This document shows, piece after piece, positions 28,093-39,191 of a DNA stretch of 64,000 nucleotides. A program made the position numbers and the translations under genes. The notes below the pieces were generated by a model. The model did not search any database. It was given only the letters and a program-made list of their open reading frames with translations, and was not told the origin of the DNA. The first letter of the stretch is position 1; every line of letters begins with the position of its first letter. Origin of the DNA: Thiocapsa sp. (GTDB lineage: Bacteria > Pseudomonadota > Gammaproteobacteria > Chromatiales > Chromatiaceae); the NCBI RefSeq assembly GCF_018399035.1, contig NZ_CP073760.1, positions 868,001-932,000 on the forward strand. The letters are read 5' to 3'.

Positions 28093-28226
28093 CCATCGGC
28101 TCCGGGGTCGGCCGCCGCGATCGGCGGGTCTGGCTTTGATGGGTCGGCATTCTGGAGCGAATCCGTTGGATTTTCCACCCGAGAAGCCGATTTGCGTCCT
28201 CGACGCCTTTGCGGTTTGATTCCGTC

Positions 28227-28736
28227 ATGAATGATCCGCAATCCCCCTGCGCGCAAGAACCGAGCGCCGTCCCGCTTGCCGAGCTGATGCTGCGCTCGGG
28301 CCTGCGGCTTGCGGTTGCGGAGTCCTGCACCGGCGGCTGGCTGGCGAAGGTCGTCACGGATCTCGCCGGGAGCAGCGCCTGGCTCGATCGCGGTTTCGTC
28401 ACCTACAGCAACGCGGCCAAGCAGGAGATGCTCGGCGTGCGGGCCGAGACGCTTGCCGATCAGGGCGCCGTGAGCGAGGCGGTGGTTGCGGAGATGGCCT
28501 TAGGCGCCTTGAGTCGCAGCCAAGCCCAAGTCGCCGTTGCCATCAGCGGCGTGGCCGGACCCGGCGGCGGCAGCCCCGAGAAGCCGGTCGGGACCGTCTG
28601 TCTGGCCTGGGCATGGCCCGCGGGGCGGGTCGAGACCCGCCGTTTCCACTTCGACGGCGATCGCGATGCCGTGCGGCGTTGCTCGGTGCAGGCGGCGATC
28701 GACGGTCTGGTCGAGCGGCTCTGCGACCTTGGCTGA
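28227..28736 (+). CDS. pncC: CinA C-terminal-domain protein, nicotinamide-nucleotide amidase
   Basis: A 169-aa cytoplasmic enzyme with the PncC/CinA-C motifs LAVAESCTGGWLA (catalytic Ser region), VTYSNAAKQEMLGV, and ISGVAGPGGGSPEKPVGTV. It deamidates nicotinamide mononucleotide to nicotinate mononucleotide in NAD recycling. In proteobacteria this gene commonly precedes recA, as here. ATG at 28227 chosen because the first residues after it match the family; an in-frame ATG at 28209 is poorer. Confidence 0.9.
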   Translation: MNDPQSPCAQEPSAVPLAELMLRSGLRLAVAESCTGGWLAKVVTDLAGSSAWLDRGFVTYSNAAKQEMLGVRAETLADQGAVSEAVVAEMALGALSRSQAQVAVAISGVAGPGGGSPEKPVGTVCLAWAWPAGRVETRRFHFDGDRDAVRRCSVQAAIDGLVERLCDLG

Positions 28737-29241
28737 GCGCTGGTTCTTCGCGCTTTGGCCCGATGACGCGGTCCGCGATGCCTTGGCTGCCCGGGTCACC
28801 GCGCTCCTGCCCGTCGGCGCACGGGCAACCCACCCGAGCGACCTTCATCTGACGCTTGCCTTCCTCGGTCCGCTCGCACCCGAGGTGCTCGGTTGTGCGG
28901 AGCGCTCTGCGGATCGGATCCGCACCCCTGGATTCGATCTCGAGATCGATCGGGTCGGACATTTCGCCCGTGCGCGCGTGCTCTGGTGCGCGCCCGCGTC
29001 GCCGCCCGAGCCCTTGACCGCGCTCGTGTCGGAACTTCAGGCGCAGCTCTCGACCTGCGGTCTGCCGGCCGATCCGCGTCCGTATCGACCGCACATCACA
29101 TTCGCGCGCAAGGCCGCGGCGACGCCGGTGTCCGCTTGGCCGACGCCGATTCGTTGGTCGGTCCGCGAGCTCGTGCTGGCCGCCGGATACGGCGGTCCGG
29201 GGCCCCGCTATCGGGTGCGTCGTCGCTGGGCGTTGATCTAA
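28729..29241 (+). CDS. thpR: RNA 2',3'-cyclic phosphodiesterase (2H family)
   Basis: A ~170-aa cytoplasmic enzyme of the 2H phosphoesterase family. Two H-x-T/S-x motifs are present, HLTLAFLG (about residue 43) and HITFARK (about 123), the usual spacing for ThpR/LigT. It opens 2',3'-cyclic phosphates in RNA. The best start is a TTG at 28729, overlapping the pncC stop by eight bases; no ATG or GTG exists before the first conserved strand (WFFALWPDDAVRDAL). Confidence 0.85.
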   Translation: MAERWFFALWPDDAVRDALAARVTALLPVGARATHPSDLHLTLAFLGPLAPEVLGCAERSADRIRTPGFDLEIDRVGHFARARVLWCAPASPPEPLTALVSELQAQLSTCGLPADPRPYRPHITFARKAAATPVSAWPTPIRWSVRELVLAAGYGGPGPRYRVRRRWALI

Positions 29242-29260
29242 ACCGCTTCCAGAGCGAGAT

Positions 29261-29278
29261 GCTCACTTTCGAGTGAGC
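29261..29278 (+). terminator. Stem-loop after thpR
   Basis: GCTCACT and AGTGAGC form a perfect 7-bp stem closed by a TTCG tetraloop, 20 bases after the thpR stop. Only a short T stretch follows (AAGTTTAGT), so it is a likely but not classical intrinsic terminator. Confidence 0.5.
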
Positions 29279-29681
29279 TCGAAGTTTAGTGAATCCACGA
29301 CCCTTAGCGGGGGGCGCGGTTTATAAATTTTATATTTTTTAATACTTTAAACCGCGCCGGCTCCAGCGGCTCTGAAATCCGCCGGGGCCGATCCCATCCA
29401 AAAACATCGCATACCGCACTGGGCGCGGTTTAAGCGGCGTGCCGGACGTACTTCGCCGCTTCTCGAGCGTGCGACGTGCGTGATTTGAATCGCTTGCGCA
29501 CCCGGCCCGGTGGTATGCCTTGTGCCGTTTTCCGATTCGCTATGCGATAATCCACGCCGTGCCGTGTGGGGCGACGAGTGTCTTGGCGGATGCTCCGGCG
29601 CGCGCCGATCGCGTCGGATCCGGACATCGCCGAACACGCCCCCTTACGAACATCAAGCCGATCAGGTTCAACGGAGACCCA
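29279..29681. other. recA upstream region with AT-rich hairpin
   Basis: No gene. GGCGCGGTTTA (29313-29323) and TAAACCGCGCC (29348-29358) flank a 24-base nearly pure A/T loop, and another GGCGCGGTTTA lies at 29422-29432. A weak promoter for recA may be TTGTGC (29520-29525) with GATAAT (29546-29551), but the 20-base spacer is long. I see no CTG-N10-CAG LexA box upstream of recA. Confidence 0.5.
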
Positions 29682-30740
<1,059 letters not shown>

Positions 30741-30785
30741 GCGGAGATTTACGCGGAGATTTAGGCCGAAGCCCCTCCTCGAGCA

Positions 30786-31241
30786 ATGGACGAACCCGAC
30801 CCCGCGACAGAGATTGCCGACCGAGCCCGTCGGCTGCTTGCCGTCCGCGAGCATTCGCGCCTGGAGCTGACACGTAAGCTGCGTGCGCGCGGCTTCGATG
30901 ACGCCGGGATTGCGCAGGCGCTTGACCGACTGGTCGCCGACGGGGCGCTCGATGAAGAGCGCATGGTCGAGCAGTATGTCGCCGAGCGGGCCGCCAAAGG
31001 CTTCGGTCCACTGCGAATCCGCTCCGAGTTGTATGAAAAGGGCCTTCCCGATACCCTCGTCGACCCTCATCTCGATGCCATGCGGGATGATTGGGCCGCC
31101 TATATGGCAGAGATCTACGATCGCCGATTCGGCAGCGCGCCGCCGGCCGACCGCCCCGAGTACGCTCGGCGCGGTCGTTTCCTCGAGCAACGTGGATTTC
31201 CACCCGAGATGATCCGCCGCTTCCTGCGCTGGCCCGATTGA
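30786..31241 (+). CDS. recX: RecX, modulator of RecA
   Basis: A 151-aa helical protein with the RecX tandem three-helix repeats ([54 protein letters not shown]). RecX binds RecA filaments and limits their activity. It lies directly downstream of recA, as is standard. The 45-base spacer contains a direct repeat of GCGGAGATTTA. Confidence 0.93.
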   Translation: MDEPDPATEIADRARRLLAVREHSRLELTRKLRARGFDDAGIAQALDRLVADGALDEERMVEQYVAERAAKGFGPLRIRSELYEKGLPDTLVDPHLDAMRDDWAAYMAEIYDRRFGSAPPADRPEYARRGRFLEQRGFPPEMIRRFLRWPD

Positions 31242-31275
31242 CCGACCGGCGTCCGCAGTCCAACTGAGCATATCC

Positions 31276-33876
31276 ATGACTACGAGTGCAGAGCTTCGAG
31301 CGAGTTTTCTCGACTATTTCGCGCAACGCGATCACGAACGCGTGCCGTCCAGCCCCTTGGTGCCGGGCAATGACCCGACCCTGCTCTTCACCAATGCCGG
31401 GATGGTGCAGTTCAAGGAGGTCTTTCTCGGGCGCGAGCGGCGCGCCTACAACCGCGCGGTCAGCTCGCAGCGGTGCGTGCGTGCCGGCGGCAAGCACAAC
31501 GATCTGGAGAACGTCGGCTACACCGCGCGGCATCACACCTTCTTCGAGATGCTCGGCAACTTCAGCTTCGGCGACTATTTCAAGCGCGAGGCGATCGAGT
31601 TCGCCTGGGACTATCTGACCCGGGTTCTGGCCCTGCCGCCCGAGCGGCTCTGGATCACGGTCTACACCGAAGACGACGAGGCCGCCGACATCTGGCTGAA
31701 GGAGATCGGCGCCGACGCCTCGCGCTTCTCGCGTTGCGGGGCGAAGGACAACTTCTGGTCCATGGGCGAGACCGGACCCTGCGGCCCCTGCTCGGAGATC
31801 TTCTACGATCACGGCCCCGAGATCCCCGGGGGGCCGCCCGGCTCGCCGGACGAGGACGGCGACCGCTACGTGGAGATCTGGAACCTGGTCTTCATGCAGT
31901 ACAACCGCGACGCCGAGGGCAATCTGACCCCGCTGCCGCGCCCGTCCGTGGATACCGGGATGGGGCTCGAGCGCCTCGCCGCGGTCATGCAGGGCGTGCA
32001 CAGCAACTACGAGATCGATCTGTTCGTGCGTCTCATCGACGCGGCGGCACGCTTCACCGGTTGCGCCGATCGCGAGAACAAGTCGCTGCGCGTCATCGCC
32101 GACCATATCCGCTCCGCGGCCTTCCTGATCACCGACGGGGTGACGCCCGGCAACGAGGGCAGGGGCTATGTCCTGCGTCGCATCATGCGTCGGGCCATTC
32201 GGCACGGCTACCAGCTCGGTTGCACCACGCCCTTTTTCCATCGACTGGTGTCGCCGCTCGTCGCCGAGATGGGAGCGGCCTACCCGGAGCTGGTCGCCGC
32301 TCGCGAGCATGTCGAGCGCATCATCATGCTCGAGGAAGAGCGCTTCGCCGAGACCCTCGAGCACGGCATGCGCCTGCTCGACGAGGCCATCGCGGGCATG
32401 AGCGATGCGCGGATCTCCGGCGAGACCGTCTTCAAGCTCTACGACACCTTCGGCTTCCCGACCGACCTGACCGCCGATATCGCCCGCGAGCGTGGGCTGT
32501 CTCTGGATATGAACGGCTTCGAGCAGGCGATGGCGCAGCAGCGCGAGCGCGCACGCGCCGCCAGCCAGTTCGGCGGCGCGGCCGCTCTCGAGATCGATGT
32601 GCAGGGCGAGACCGAGTTTTGCGGCTACGAGCGCCTGCAAGAGGAGGCGACGGTCGTCGCCATCTACTCCGCCGATGGCTCCCGCGATCAGCTCGCCGCA
32701 GGCGAGGAAGGTCTGGTCGTCCTGGATCTCACGCCCTTCTATGGGGAGTCCGGCGGCCAGCTCGGCGATCGCGGCTGGCTCGTCGGCGAGGGCGGCCGCT
32801 TCGAGGTGCTGGATGCGCAGAAGAAAGGCGAGGGCGCTGTGTGTCATCTCGGCCGCGTCGACGAGGGTGTCCTGAGCGTCGGCGATCGGGTCGACGCACG
32901 CGTCGACGGCGAGCGGCGGCGCGCAACGGCGTTGAACCACTCGGCCACCCATTTGCTGCATGCGGCCTTACGTCACGTCCTGGGCGAGCATGTGCAGCAG
33001 AAGGGCTCGCTCGTCGGTCCGGAGCGACTGCGCTTCGACTTCTCGCACTACGAGGGGGTCTCGCGCGAGCAGCTGCTGGAGATCGAACGGATGGTCAACC
33101 GCGAGGTCCGCGAGAATCATTTCGTCGAGACCCGGATCATGAACCTCGACGATGCCAAGGCGTCCGGGGCCACGGCGCTCTTCGGCGAGAAATATTCCGA
33201 GCAGGTGCGCGTGCTGCGCATGGGAGACTTCTCCACCGAGCTGTGCGGCGGCACCCATGTGAAGGCCGTCGGCGATATCGGTCTGGTCAAGATCATCGGC
33301 GAGAGCGGCATCGCCTCCGGGGTGCGACGGATCGAAGCCGTGACCGGTGCGACCGCGCTCGACTGGATCGAGGCCGACGAGGATCGGCTCATCCGCCTTG
33401 CCGGACTGCTCAAGGGCGGACGCGAGGACATCGATCAGCGGGTCGTTGCGCTGCTCGAACGCAGTCGTCGGCTCGAAAAGGAGCTCGAGCAGCTCAAGGC
33501 CAAGCTCGCCAGCTCCGCCGGTCAGGATCTGGCGTCGCAGGCGGTGCTGATCGATGGCATCAAGGTACTCGCTGCGCGCCTGGAAGGGGCCGATTCCAAG
33601 GCCCTGCGCGTCACGCTCGATCAGCTCAAAGACAAGCTCGGCTCGGCCGTCGTCGTTCTCGCAACCGAGGGCGACGGCAAGGTCAGCTTGATCGCCGGGG
33701 TGACCAAGGATCTCACCGACCGCCTGAAGGCCGGCGATCTGATCCGCGAGGTCGCCGAGAAGGTCGGCGGCAAGGGCGGCGGACGTCCGGATATGGCTCA
33801 GGCCGGCGGCAACGATCCTGCGGGTCTCCCCGCTGCCTTGGCGCTGGTGGACGGATGGGTGCGGCAGCGGGTCTAG
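31276..33876 (+). CDS. alaS: Alanyl-tRNA synthetase
   Basis: An 866-aa enzyme of typical length. The N-terminal class II catalytic domain ([34 protein letters not shown]), tRNA-recognition region, editing domain with the zinc motifs [12 protein letters not shown] and [12 protein letters not shown], and the C-terminal DHHA1-like region with [11 protein letters not shown] are all present and intact. It charges tRNA-Ala and clears mischarged Ser and Gly. 34 bases after recX on the same strand. Confidence 0.98.
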   Translation: MTTSAELRASFLDYFAQRDHERVPSSPLVPGNDPTLLFTNAGMVQFKEVFLGRERRAYNRAVSSQRCVRAGGKHNDLENVGYTARHHTFFEMLGNFSFGDYFKREAIEFAWDYLTRVLALPPERLWITVYTEDDEAADIWLKEIGADASRFSRCGAKDNFWSMGETGPCGPCSEIFYDHGPEIPGGPPGSPDEDGDRYVEIWNLVFMQYNRDAEGNLTPLPRPSVDTGMGLERLAAVMQGVHSNYEIDLFVRLIDAAARFTGCADRENKSLRVIADHIRSAAFLITDGVTPGNEGRGYVLRRIMRRAIRHGYQLGCTTPFFHRLVSPLVAEMGAAYPELVAAREHVERIIMLEEERFAETLEHGMRLLDEAIAGMSDARISGETVFKLYDTFGFPTDLTADIARERGLSLDMNGFEQAMAQQRERARAASQFGGAAALEIDVQGETEFCGYERLQEEATVVAIYSADGSRDQLAAGEEGLVVLDLTPFYGESGGQLGDRGWLVGEGGRFEVLDAQKKGEGAVCHLGRVDEGVLSVGDRVDARVDGERRRATALNHSATHLLHAALRHVLGEHVQQKGSLVGPERLRFDFSHYEGVSREQLLEIERMVNREVRENHFVETRIMNLDDAKASGATALFGEKYSEQVRVLRMGDFSTELCGGTHVKAVGDIGLVKIIGESGIASGVRRIEAVTGATALDWIEADEDRLIRLAGLLKGGREDIDQRVVALLERSRRLEKELEQLKAKLASSAGQDLASQAVLIDGIKVLAARLEGADSKALRVTLDQLKDKLGSAVVVLATEGDGKVSLIAGVTKDLTDRLKAGDLIREVAEKVGGKGGGRPDMAQAGGNDPAGLPAALALVDGWVRQRV

Positions 33877-34060
33877 GCTGCATGTCCGGTGACGCTGCCG
33901 TCAACCCGGCCTATCCGGACTTGCCCGGGGCTGCGGGGATGCGCGCGGCGAACCATCGGGACTATTGAAACAACCGTTTTCTTTGTGTCCTTTGCGCCTT
34001 TGCGGTTCATCGGACGGAACACATCGGGAGAGATCGAGACGTGCGTGCCGGGAGAATTCG

Positions 34061-35290
34061 ATGGGGTTGATCGTTCAGAAGTACGGCGGCACATCCGTGG
34101 CCAATGCCGAGCGGATCAAGGCGGTGGCCGAGCGCGTCAAACGCTGGCGCGACGAGGGGCATCAAGTGGTGGTCGTGGTCTCGGCCATGTCCGGAGAGAC
34201 CGATCGATTGGTCGGGCTCGCCAAGCAGATCCAGGAGCGCCCGCTCCCGCGTGAGCTCGACGTGCTCCTGTCGACCGGCGAGCAGGTGACCATCGCCCTG
34301 CTGAGCATGGCGCTCGACGCCATGGGCTGTGCCGCCCGCTCCTACACGGGTGCTCAGGTGCACATCCTCACCGACAGCGTGCACAACAAGGCGCGCATCC
34401 ACGACATCGACGGCGCCCGTGTCGGTGCCGATCTCGACGCGGGTCGGGTCGTGGTCATCGCCGGTTTCCAAGGCGTCGATGCCGAAGGCAACATCACCAC
34501 GCTCGGGCGCGGCGGCTCCGATACCTCGGCCGTCGCGATCGCGGCGGCCCTGAAGGCCGACGAATGCCAGATCTACACCGATGTTGACGGCGTCTACACC
34601 ACCGACCCGCGCGTCGAGCCCAAAGCGCGCAAGCTCGATCGCATCACCTTCGAGGAGATGCTCGAGATGGCGAGTCTCGGCTCCAAGGTGCTGCAGATCC
34701 GTTCGGTCGAGTTTGCCGGTAAATACAGGGTGCCCCTGCGCGTGCTCTCGAGCTTCCAAGAAGGCGAGGGTACGCTCATTACGTTCGAGGAAGACATCGT
34801 GGAAGACGCCAAGATCTCCGGAATCGCCTTCAGTCGCGACGAGGCCAAGCTGACCGTGCTCGGCGTGCCTGACCAGCCCGGTGTGGCCTACCGGATCCTC
34901 GGGCCGATCGCCGAGGCCAACATCGAAGTCGACATGATCATCCAGAACGTCGCCGCCCAAGAGGCGACGACCGACTTCACCTTCACTGTGCACCGCAACG
35001 ATTTTCCCCGCGCGCTGGAGATTCTGGACCGCACGGCGAAGGAGTTGGGTGCACGCCAAGTGCTCGGCGACAGTCGGATCGTGAAGATCTCGCTGGTCGG
35101 GGTCGGGATGCGCAGCCATGCGGGGATTGCGAGTCTCATGTTCTCGACACTGGCTAAAGAAGGGATCAATATCCGCATGATCTCGACATCCGAGATCAAG
35201 ATCTCGGTTGTCGTCGACGAGAAGTATCTCGAGCTCGGGGTCCGGTCCCTCCATGAAGCGTTTGGGCTTGGCGCACACGTATCGGATTGA
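34061..35290 (+). CDS. lysC: Aspartate kinase
   Basis: A 409-aa monofunctional aspartokinase. The N-terminal kinase motif is [17 protein letters not shown]; the substrate region is [15 protein letters not shown]; two C-terminal ACT domains ([14 protein letters not shown] and [15 protein letters not shown]) sense lysine or threonine. It makes aspartyl phosphate for lysine, threonine and methionine synthesis. I chose the ATG at 34061 (GGGAG upstream); an in-frame start at 33965 adds a repeat-like peptide (PFSLCPLRLCGSS). Confidence 0.95.
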   Translation: MGLIVQKYGGTSVANAERIKAVAERVKRWRDEGHQVVVVVSAMSGETDRLVGLAKQIQERPLPRELDVLLSTGEQVTIALLSMALDAMGCAARSYTGAQVHILTDSVHNKARIHDIDGARVGADLDAGRVVVIAGFQGVDAEGNITTLGRGGSDTSAVAIAAALKADECQIYTDVDGVYTTDPRVEPKARKLDRITFEEMLEMASLGSKVLQIRSVEFAGKYRVPLRVLSSFQEGEGTLITFEEDIVEDAKISGIAFSRDEAKLTVLGVPDQPGVAYRILGPIAEANIEVDMIIQNVAAQEATTDFTFTVHRNDFPRALEILDRTAKELGARQVLGDSRIVKISLVGVGMRSHAGIASLMFSTLAKEGINIRMISTSEIKISVVVDEKYLELGVRSLHEAFGLGAHVSD

Positions 35291-35555
35291 CAGTGCTAAG
35301 CTTGAGTCGACCGTCGGTCGGCTCGAATCCGCGGGGGTCTCTTGGAATTGCGTTTTCGATGACAACGTTCCTTGCGGAATGCATGAAACTTTTTGGTTCT
35401 TGCAGACTGGTGCTAAAATCCTGCAATGAGACTTGGTTTCTCACACCCGTTCTGCGGCTGGCTGTGCCTTCGAGACAACCGACCCGCGATGCGTCTGGTT
35501 GACGGTTCGGGTAATATCAATCAATCGGAAAAGGGAACGTAAGGGAGATTAAGCG

Positions 35556-35774
35556 ATGTTGATTCTAACCCGCCGGGTTGGCGAAACCCTCATGATCGGC
35601 GACGAGGTCACAGTGACCGTCCTCGGCGTCAAAGGAAACCAGGTACGGATCGGGGTCAATGCACCTCGAGACGTCGCCGTGCATCGTGAGGAGATCTACG
35701 AGCGCATTAAACGGGAACAAGCCGAAGGTGGTCCGATCGCCGGAGCAGTTCCGCCGGGAACTCGCCTCGACTGA
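35556..35774 (+). CDS. csrA: Carbon storage regulator CsrA
   Basis: A 72-aa RNA-binding protein, intact through the conserved core: [46 protein letters not shown]. It binds GGA motifs in mRNA leaders to control translation and stability. Preceded by GGGAG. The 265-base leader after lysC has room for its own promoter. Position between lysC and tRNA-Ser is typical of gammaproteobacteria. Confidence 0.97.
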   Translation: MLILTRRVGETLMIGDEVTVTVLGVKGNQVRIGVNAPRDVAVHREEIYERIKREQAEGGPIAGAVPPGTRLD

Positions 35775-35788
35775 GTTATAGCCAAGGG

Positions 35789-35812
35789 CGCGTAGGCAGG
35801 ATAAACTACGCG
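35789..35812 (+). other. Stem-loop between csrA and tRNA-Ser
   Basis: CGCGTAG (35789-35795) pairs with CTACGCG (35806-35812) around a 10-base loop. No T-tract follows and the tRNA starts seven bases later, so it may mark RNA processing rather than termination. Confidence 0.35.
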
Positions 35813-35818
35813 TTCGTC

Positions 35819-35909
35819 GGAGAGATGGCCGAGTGGCTGAAGGCGCTCCCCTGCTAAGGGAGTATAGGCTAATCCCCTATCGAGGGTTCGAATCCCTCTC
35901 TCTCCGCCA
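35819..35909 (+). tRNA. tRNA-Ser (anticodon GCU)
   Basis: A 91-base tRNA with encoded CCA. The acceptor stem pairs GGAGAGA with TCTCTCC; the anticodon arm is CTCCC-CTGCTAA-GGGAG, giving GCT (reads AGC/AGU serine codons). A long variable arm (TATAGGCTAATCCCCTA) is as expected for serine tRNA; the T-arm has GGGTTCGAATCCC. The copy of the 3' end is not repeated elsewhere in the window, so no integrated element is evident here. Confidence 0.97.
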
Positions 35910-36109
35910 CTATAATTTTAACGTACTGTTTTTAAAAGAAGTTTCTTGTAAAATCTTCTCTCAGCCCACCTTCCAGTCCACCCTCGCGACATTGTGAAAC
36001 CGGCTTTACGATCAGACGAACGGTCGGCGAATCGTCCCTGAGGACGTCCTTTCGTGGGTTTCGCGTGGGGCATCCATCCCCACTATGCCAAGTTCTGCAC
36101 CCTCAGTCA

Positions 36110-36373
36110 TCATGGGGCAACGCCTGTCCAGCGGATCGACCAACCGGTCGAGCGAAGATTCAAGGATGACCGACGCATGTCCCCGGAGAACGTTATCCCC
36201 AAATGGCAAGGCGTCGCGCCCATGTCGAGCAGTGCATCCTCGCCGCTGTCTTCGCCTTCGATCAGAGCCTGGCGAAGCGCTTCGAGTTGCTGTTCCCGTT
36301 CCTCGAGCAGGCGCAGGCTTGCGCGGATCACCTCGCTTGCCGAGCCATAGCGACCGTTTTTGACCTGCTGCAA
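36110..36373 (-). pseudogene. ParD-like antitoxin remnant
   Basis: The frame contains the ribbon-helix-helix antitoxin core [20 protein letters not shown] and [21 protein letters not shown], typical of the ParD/CC2985 group. The normal N-terminal strand is missing: an in-frame TGA lies five codons before the TTG at 36373. The C-terminal end (from [10 protein letters not shown]) is unlike the family. No ParE-like toxin gene is adjacent. I interpret it as an orphan relic downstream of tRNA-Ser. Confidence 0.6.
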
Positions 36374-36459
36374 GACGTATTCTCAAAAACAGATCACGAC
36401 GATGGTCAGTGGGCACACTTGGCACGGCACGTTGGGCCGACTGCGGAAAGAACTCACCG

Positions 36460-37467
36460 ATGACAGCCCCAACCATTCCCCGCCTGAGCCTGGCCCACCT
36501 GCCCACGCCCGTCGAGCCGCTGCCCCGGCTCTCGGCCTTACTCGGCGGTCCTCGGCTCTTCATCAAGCGCGACGATCAGACCGGCCTCGCGCTGGGCGGC
36601 AACAAGACCCGCAAGCTGGAGTTCCTGGTGGCCGAAGCGCAGGCCCGCGGTGCCCGGACCCTCGTCACGGCGGGCGCCTGGCAGTCCAACCACTGTCGCC
36701 AGACCGCCGCGGCGGCGGCCCGCTGCGGGATGGACTGCATCCTGGTGTTGACCGGCGAGCGTCCCGCCGAAGCGTCCGGCAATCTGCTGCTCGATCACCT
36801 TCTGGGTGCGCGGATCGTCGCGGCACCCGATCGCCGCGACCGCGATCGTCTCCTCGAGGAGACCGTTGCGAGCGCCGCGGCGCAGGGCCAAGCCCCGTAC
36901 ATGGTTCCCTACGGCGGCAGCAACCCGACCGGAGCGCTGGGCTATGCCTTTGCGATGCAGGAGGTGATCGCGCAGGGGGTCGAGGTGGACTGGATGGTCT
37001 TTGCCAGCTCCAGCGGCGGCACCCAGGCCGGACTGGTCCTGGGGCAGCGGGTCTTCGGCTACCGCGGGACGCTCCTCGGGATCGGCATCGACGAGCCGGC
37101 ATCCGCGCTGAAGCCACAGGTCGCCGCCCTGGCGAGCGATGCAAGCGCGAGGTTGGGCCCACGCATCGCCTTCGATGCTGCGGACGTGCAGGTCGATGAT
37201 CGCTACTGCGGACCCGGCTACGGGGTGATGACCGACCTCGAGCGCGAGGCGATCCGGGTCTTCGCCCGCACCGAAGGCATCCTCCTTGATCCGGTCTACA
37301 CCGGACGCGCCGCCGGCGGCCTGCTGGATCTCATCCGTCGAGGCTTCTTCCCGAGCGATGCGCGCATCCTGTTCTGGCACACCGGCGGACAGCCGGCGTT
37401 GTTTGCCGAGCCGTACCGGAGCACTCTGAGCGAGACGCCCATCGGGCATGAATCGGAGGCTGGTTGA
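36460..37467 (+). CDS. D-cysteine desulfhydrase / ACC deaminase family PLP enzyme
   Basis: A 335-aa PLP enzyme of the tryptophan-synthase-beta fold. The PLP lysine is in LALGGNKTRKLEFL (about residue 50); other family motifs are AGAWQSNHCRQTAAAAA, PYGGSNPTGALGYAFA, SSGGTQAGLVLG, and FWHTGGQPALF. D-cysteine desulfhydrase (DcyD) makes pyruvate, sulfide and ammonia; ACC deaminase is the alternative, and the overall pattern favours DcyD. ATG at 36460 has GGAAAG upstream. It stands alone between a ParD relic and a convergent nuclease gene. Confidence 0.8.
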   Translation: MTAPTIPRLSLAHLPTPVEPLPRLSALLGGPRLFIKRDDQTGLALGGNKTRKLEFLVAEAQARGARTLVTAGAWQSNHCRQTAAAAARCGMDCILVLTGERPAEASGNLLLDHLLGARIVAAPDRRDRDRLLEETVASAAAQGQAPYMVPYGGSNPTGALGYAFAMQEVIAQGVEVDWMVFASSSGGTQAGLVLGQRVFGYRGTLLGIGIDEPASALKPQVAALASDASARLGPRIAFDAADVQVDDRYCGPGYGVMTDLEREAIRVFARTEGILLDPVYTGRAAGGLLDLIRRGFFPSDARILFWHTGGQPALFAEPYRSTLSETPIGHESEAG

Positions 37468-37528
37468 GAGGAGCACGCTCCCGATCGTCGGTGACAGAGT
37501 GCTCGAACCATCCGATTCATCAAGCCCG

Positions 37529-38599
37529 TCACAACGTCCGATAGTTCTCCACATAGCGGTTTCCCTTGCCCTGCAAACGCCTGATCCGCCGGTTGCGCTC
37601 GATCTCCCAATCATCGGGCGGATCGGCGTTGTTCCAGACCGCATAGAGCTTCTCGTCCTGCCGACTCAGACGAAAGCCGTAGGTATCGCGCATGTAGAAC
37701 ATCGTCCGGGCAATCTCGCCACGCACCGCGTCGGGGGGTTGAACCCGGCGCAGGATCGGATCGAAGCGGATCGCGCAGTCCCCCAGACGCTGCCCGGAGC
37801 GCAGCTCGCCCCAATTGAAGTTCGAGCGTGCCGCGTTGATCGCACCGACCGCCGGAACGAGGTTGTGCAGATCGTTGTGGGCCGTGACGAACGTCGGGTC
37901 GACACGCTCGCAGCAGGCGCGCCCGGAGAGGATGTTGCCGCCGTCGCTCCGGCACTGGGAAAAGGCGGCCGGCTCACGCCAACAGCGTCGAAAATTGCCG
38001 AACTGAGATGCCGGGAAGACGTGCTCGGCCTCGACCCGTTGCGCCCGGCTGCTGCCGTCCAACGTGGCGAGCCCGCATCCCTCGAGATCGGTTCGACCAT
38101 TGCGGTCGTAGCGGCAGCCACAGTAGAAGGTGACCCGGTGGCCTCTGTAGACGGTGTCGTAGAGCGCCGTTCGAGCCGCACTGAAGCTGAGCACAATGCC
38201 CGACTGATCGGTGTTCGATGCACCGGGCAGGTCGAACGGCCGGAGATCCCCGGACAACCAACCCGGCACCTGCTCGGCCACGACGCGACCAAGCTCCGGG
38301 ATGTCCACCCCGCCCAGGTCGGACAGCCAAGAGCCGACGCCGGCGGTCGTATCACGCACAATATCGAACAGCAGCGTGCGGATATCGCGCGTGATCTGGA
38401 TCGCGCGTTGCGCATGCTCGGGCCAGGTCTGGACCAACGACTCGGGCAGGAACGAGACCGAGCCGATGAGGGCCAGCCCGATGCCGAGGTTGCGCAGACC
38501 GATCAGACTGCCATTAAGGACCGGAACGAGACGGGCGAGAGCCGAGAGCCGTGGAGATTGGCGGGGTGGAGGGCGTTTCGGAGACGGGCGACGGGGCAT
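37529..38599 (-). CDS. Endonuclease I (EndA/NucM type) with N-terminal membrane-proximal extension
   Basis: A 356-aa protein. Residues from about 130 on are the beta-beta-alpha-metal nuclease of the EndA/NucM/Vvn family: TVYRGHRVTFYCGC, the catalytic VEAEHVFPASQFG, and HNDLHNLVPAVGAINAARSN, with several cysteines for disulfides (periplasmic or secreted enzyme). Family members are usually about 230-280 aa; the first ~125 residues are extra and include one hydrophobic stretch (LIGLRNLGIGLALIGSVSF), a likely signal-anchor. It degrades DNA nonspecifically, probably outside the cytoplasm. Confidence 0.8.
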   Translation of the reverse strand: MPRRPSPKRPPPRQSPRLSALARLVPVLNGSLIGLRNLGIGLALIGSVSFLPESLVQTWPEHAQRAIQITRDIRTLLFDIVRDTTAGVGSWLSDLGGVDIPELGRVVAEQVPGWLSGDLRPFDLPGASNTDQSGIVLSFSAARTALYDTVYRGHRVTFYCGCRYDRNGRTDLEGCGLATLDGSSRAQRVEAEHVFPASQFGNFRRCWREPAAFSQCRSDGGNILSGRACCERVDPTFVTAHNDLHNLVPAVGAINAARSNFNWGELRSGQRLGDCAIRFDPILRRVQPPDAVRGEIARTMFYMRDTYGFRLSRQDEKLYAVWNNADPPDDWEIERNRRIRRLQGKGNRYVENYRTL

Positions 38600-38685
38600 T
38601 GGGGACGGATCGACTTTACAGCGCGGCGGCCGGGCACTCTAGCAGAGCGCGCCGATTGCAGGCACGCCAACCAGAGCGCAGCCCC

Positions 38686-39000
38686 TCACCCGAGCGGCTG
38701 CATCACCCGGCACTGCGGATAGGTCGAGCATCCCCGGAACCGATCGCCGGCCCTGGGCCCCTTCTTCACGGTGCGCAGGACGAGATCGATCTGGGTGGTC
38801 CCGTCGGGTGTCGGGAGGGTGAGATCATGGACGGCACGATAGGTCGCGCGGTCCAGGCGTAGCCGGAGCGCCCAACGCACGAGGTGCTCGCCCACGCTGC
38901 CTTTCACCCGCGAGGACTTGAGCAGAGCGCCGAGGAGCGCCAGCGGAATCAGCCACCAGAGGGCATTCACGAGTGGCGCGAGGACGAGCGTCGGATCCAT
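38686..39000 (-). CDS. NERD-domain protein, internally deleted
   Basis: 104 codons. An N-terminal membrane segment (VNALWWLIPLALLGALL) is followed by the start of a NERD nuclease-related domain (KGSVGEHLVRWALRLRL, then TQIDLVL). The sequence jumps straight to a topoisomerase-type zinc-finger tail (GDRFRGCSTYPQCRVM). The middle of the NERD domain (normally about 100-150 residues) is missing while the frame is kept, so this is probably a nonfunctional in-frame deletion derivative. ATG at 39000 chosen over 39042. Confidence 0.65.
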   Translation of the reverse strand: MDPTLVLAPLVNALWWLIPLALLGALLKSSRVKGSVGEHLVRWALRLRLDRATYRAVHDLTLPTPDGTTQIDLVLRTVKKGPRAGDRFRGCSTYPQCRVMQPLG

Positions 39001-39191
39001 GACCGTGGGTTTCCTGGTGGGGGTATGCGGTTTTGCGAGCACTACAAGTGTAAGCTATGCTCGACCGTCTTGCGAGCTTGGGGACAGACTCGACAGGCCC
39101 GCAACCGTCACAACGACGACGATTCCGCGCAGGACTCGTCGATGCGTCGTTCGCGAGACCGCGACTCGCCCCCGGAAGCAGGAGCAGAACC

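Noticed and set aside
29440..29681. LexA box upstream of recA
   Set aside because: I searched by eye for CTG-N10-CAG and found none; either regulation differs or the box is diverged.
35890..35909. tRNA-Ser 3' end as an attachment site
   Set aside because: No second copy of the tRNA 3' end occurs in the window, so no integrated element can be delimited.
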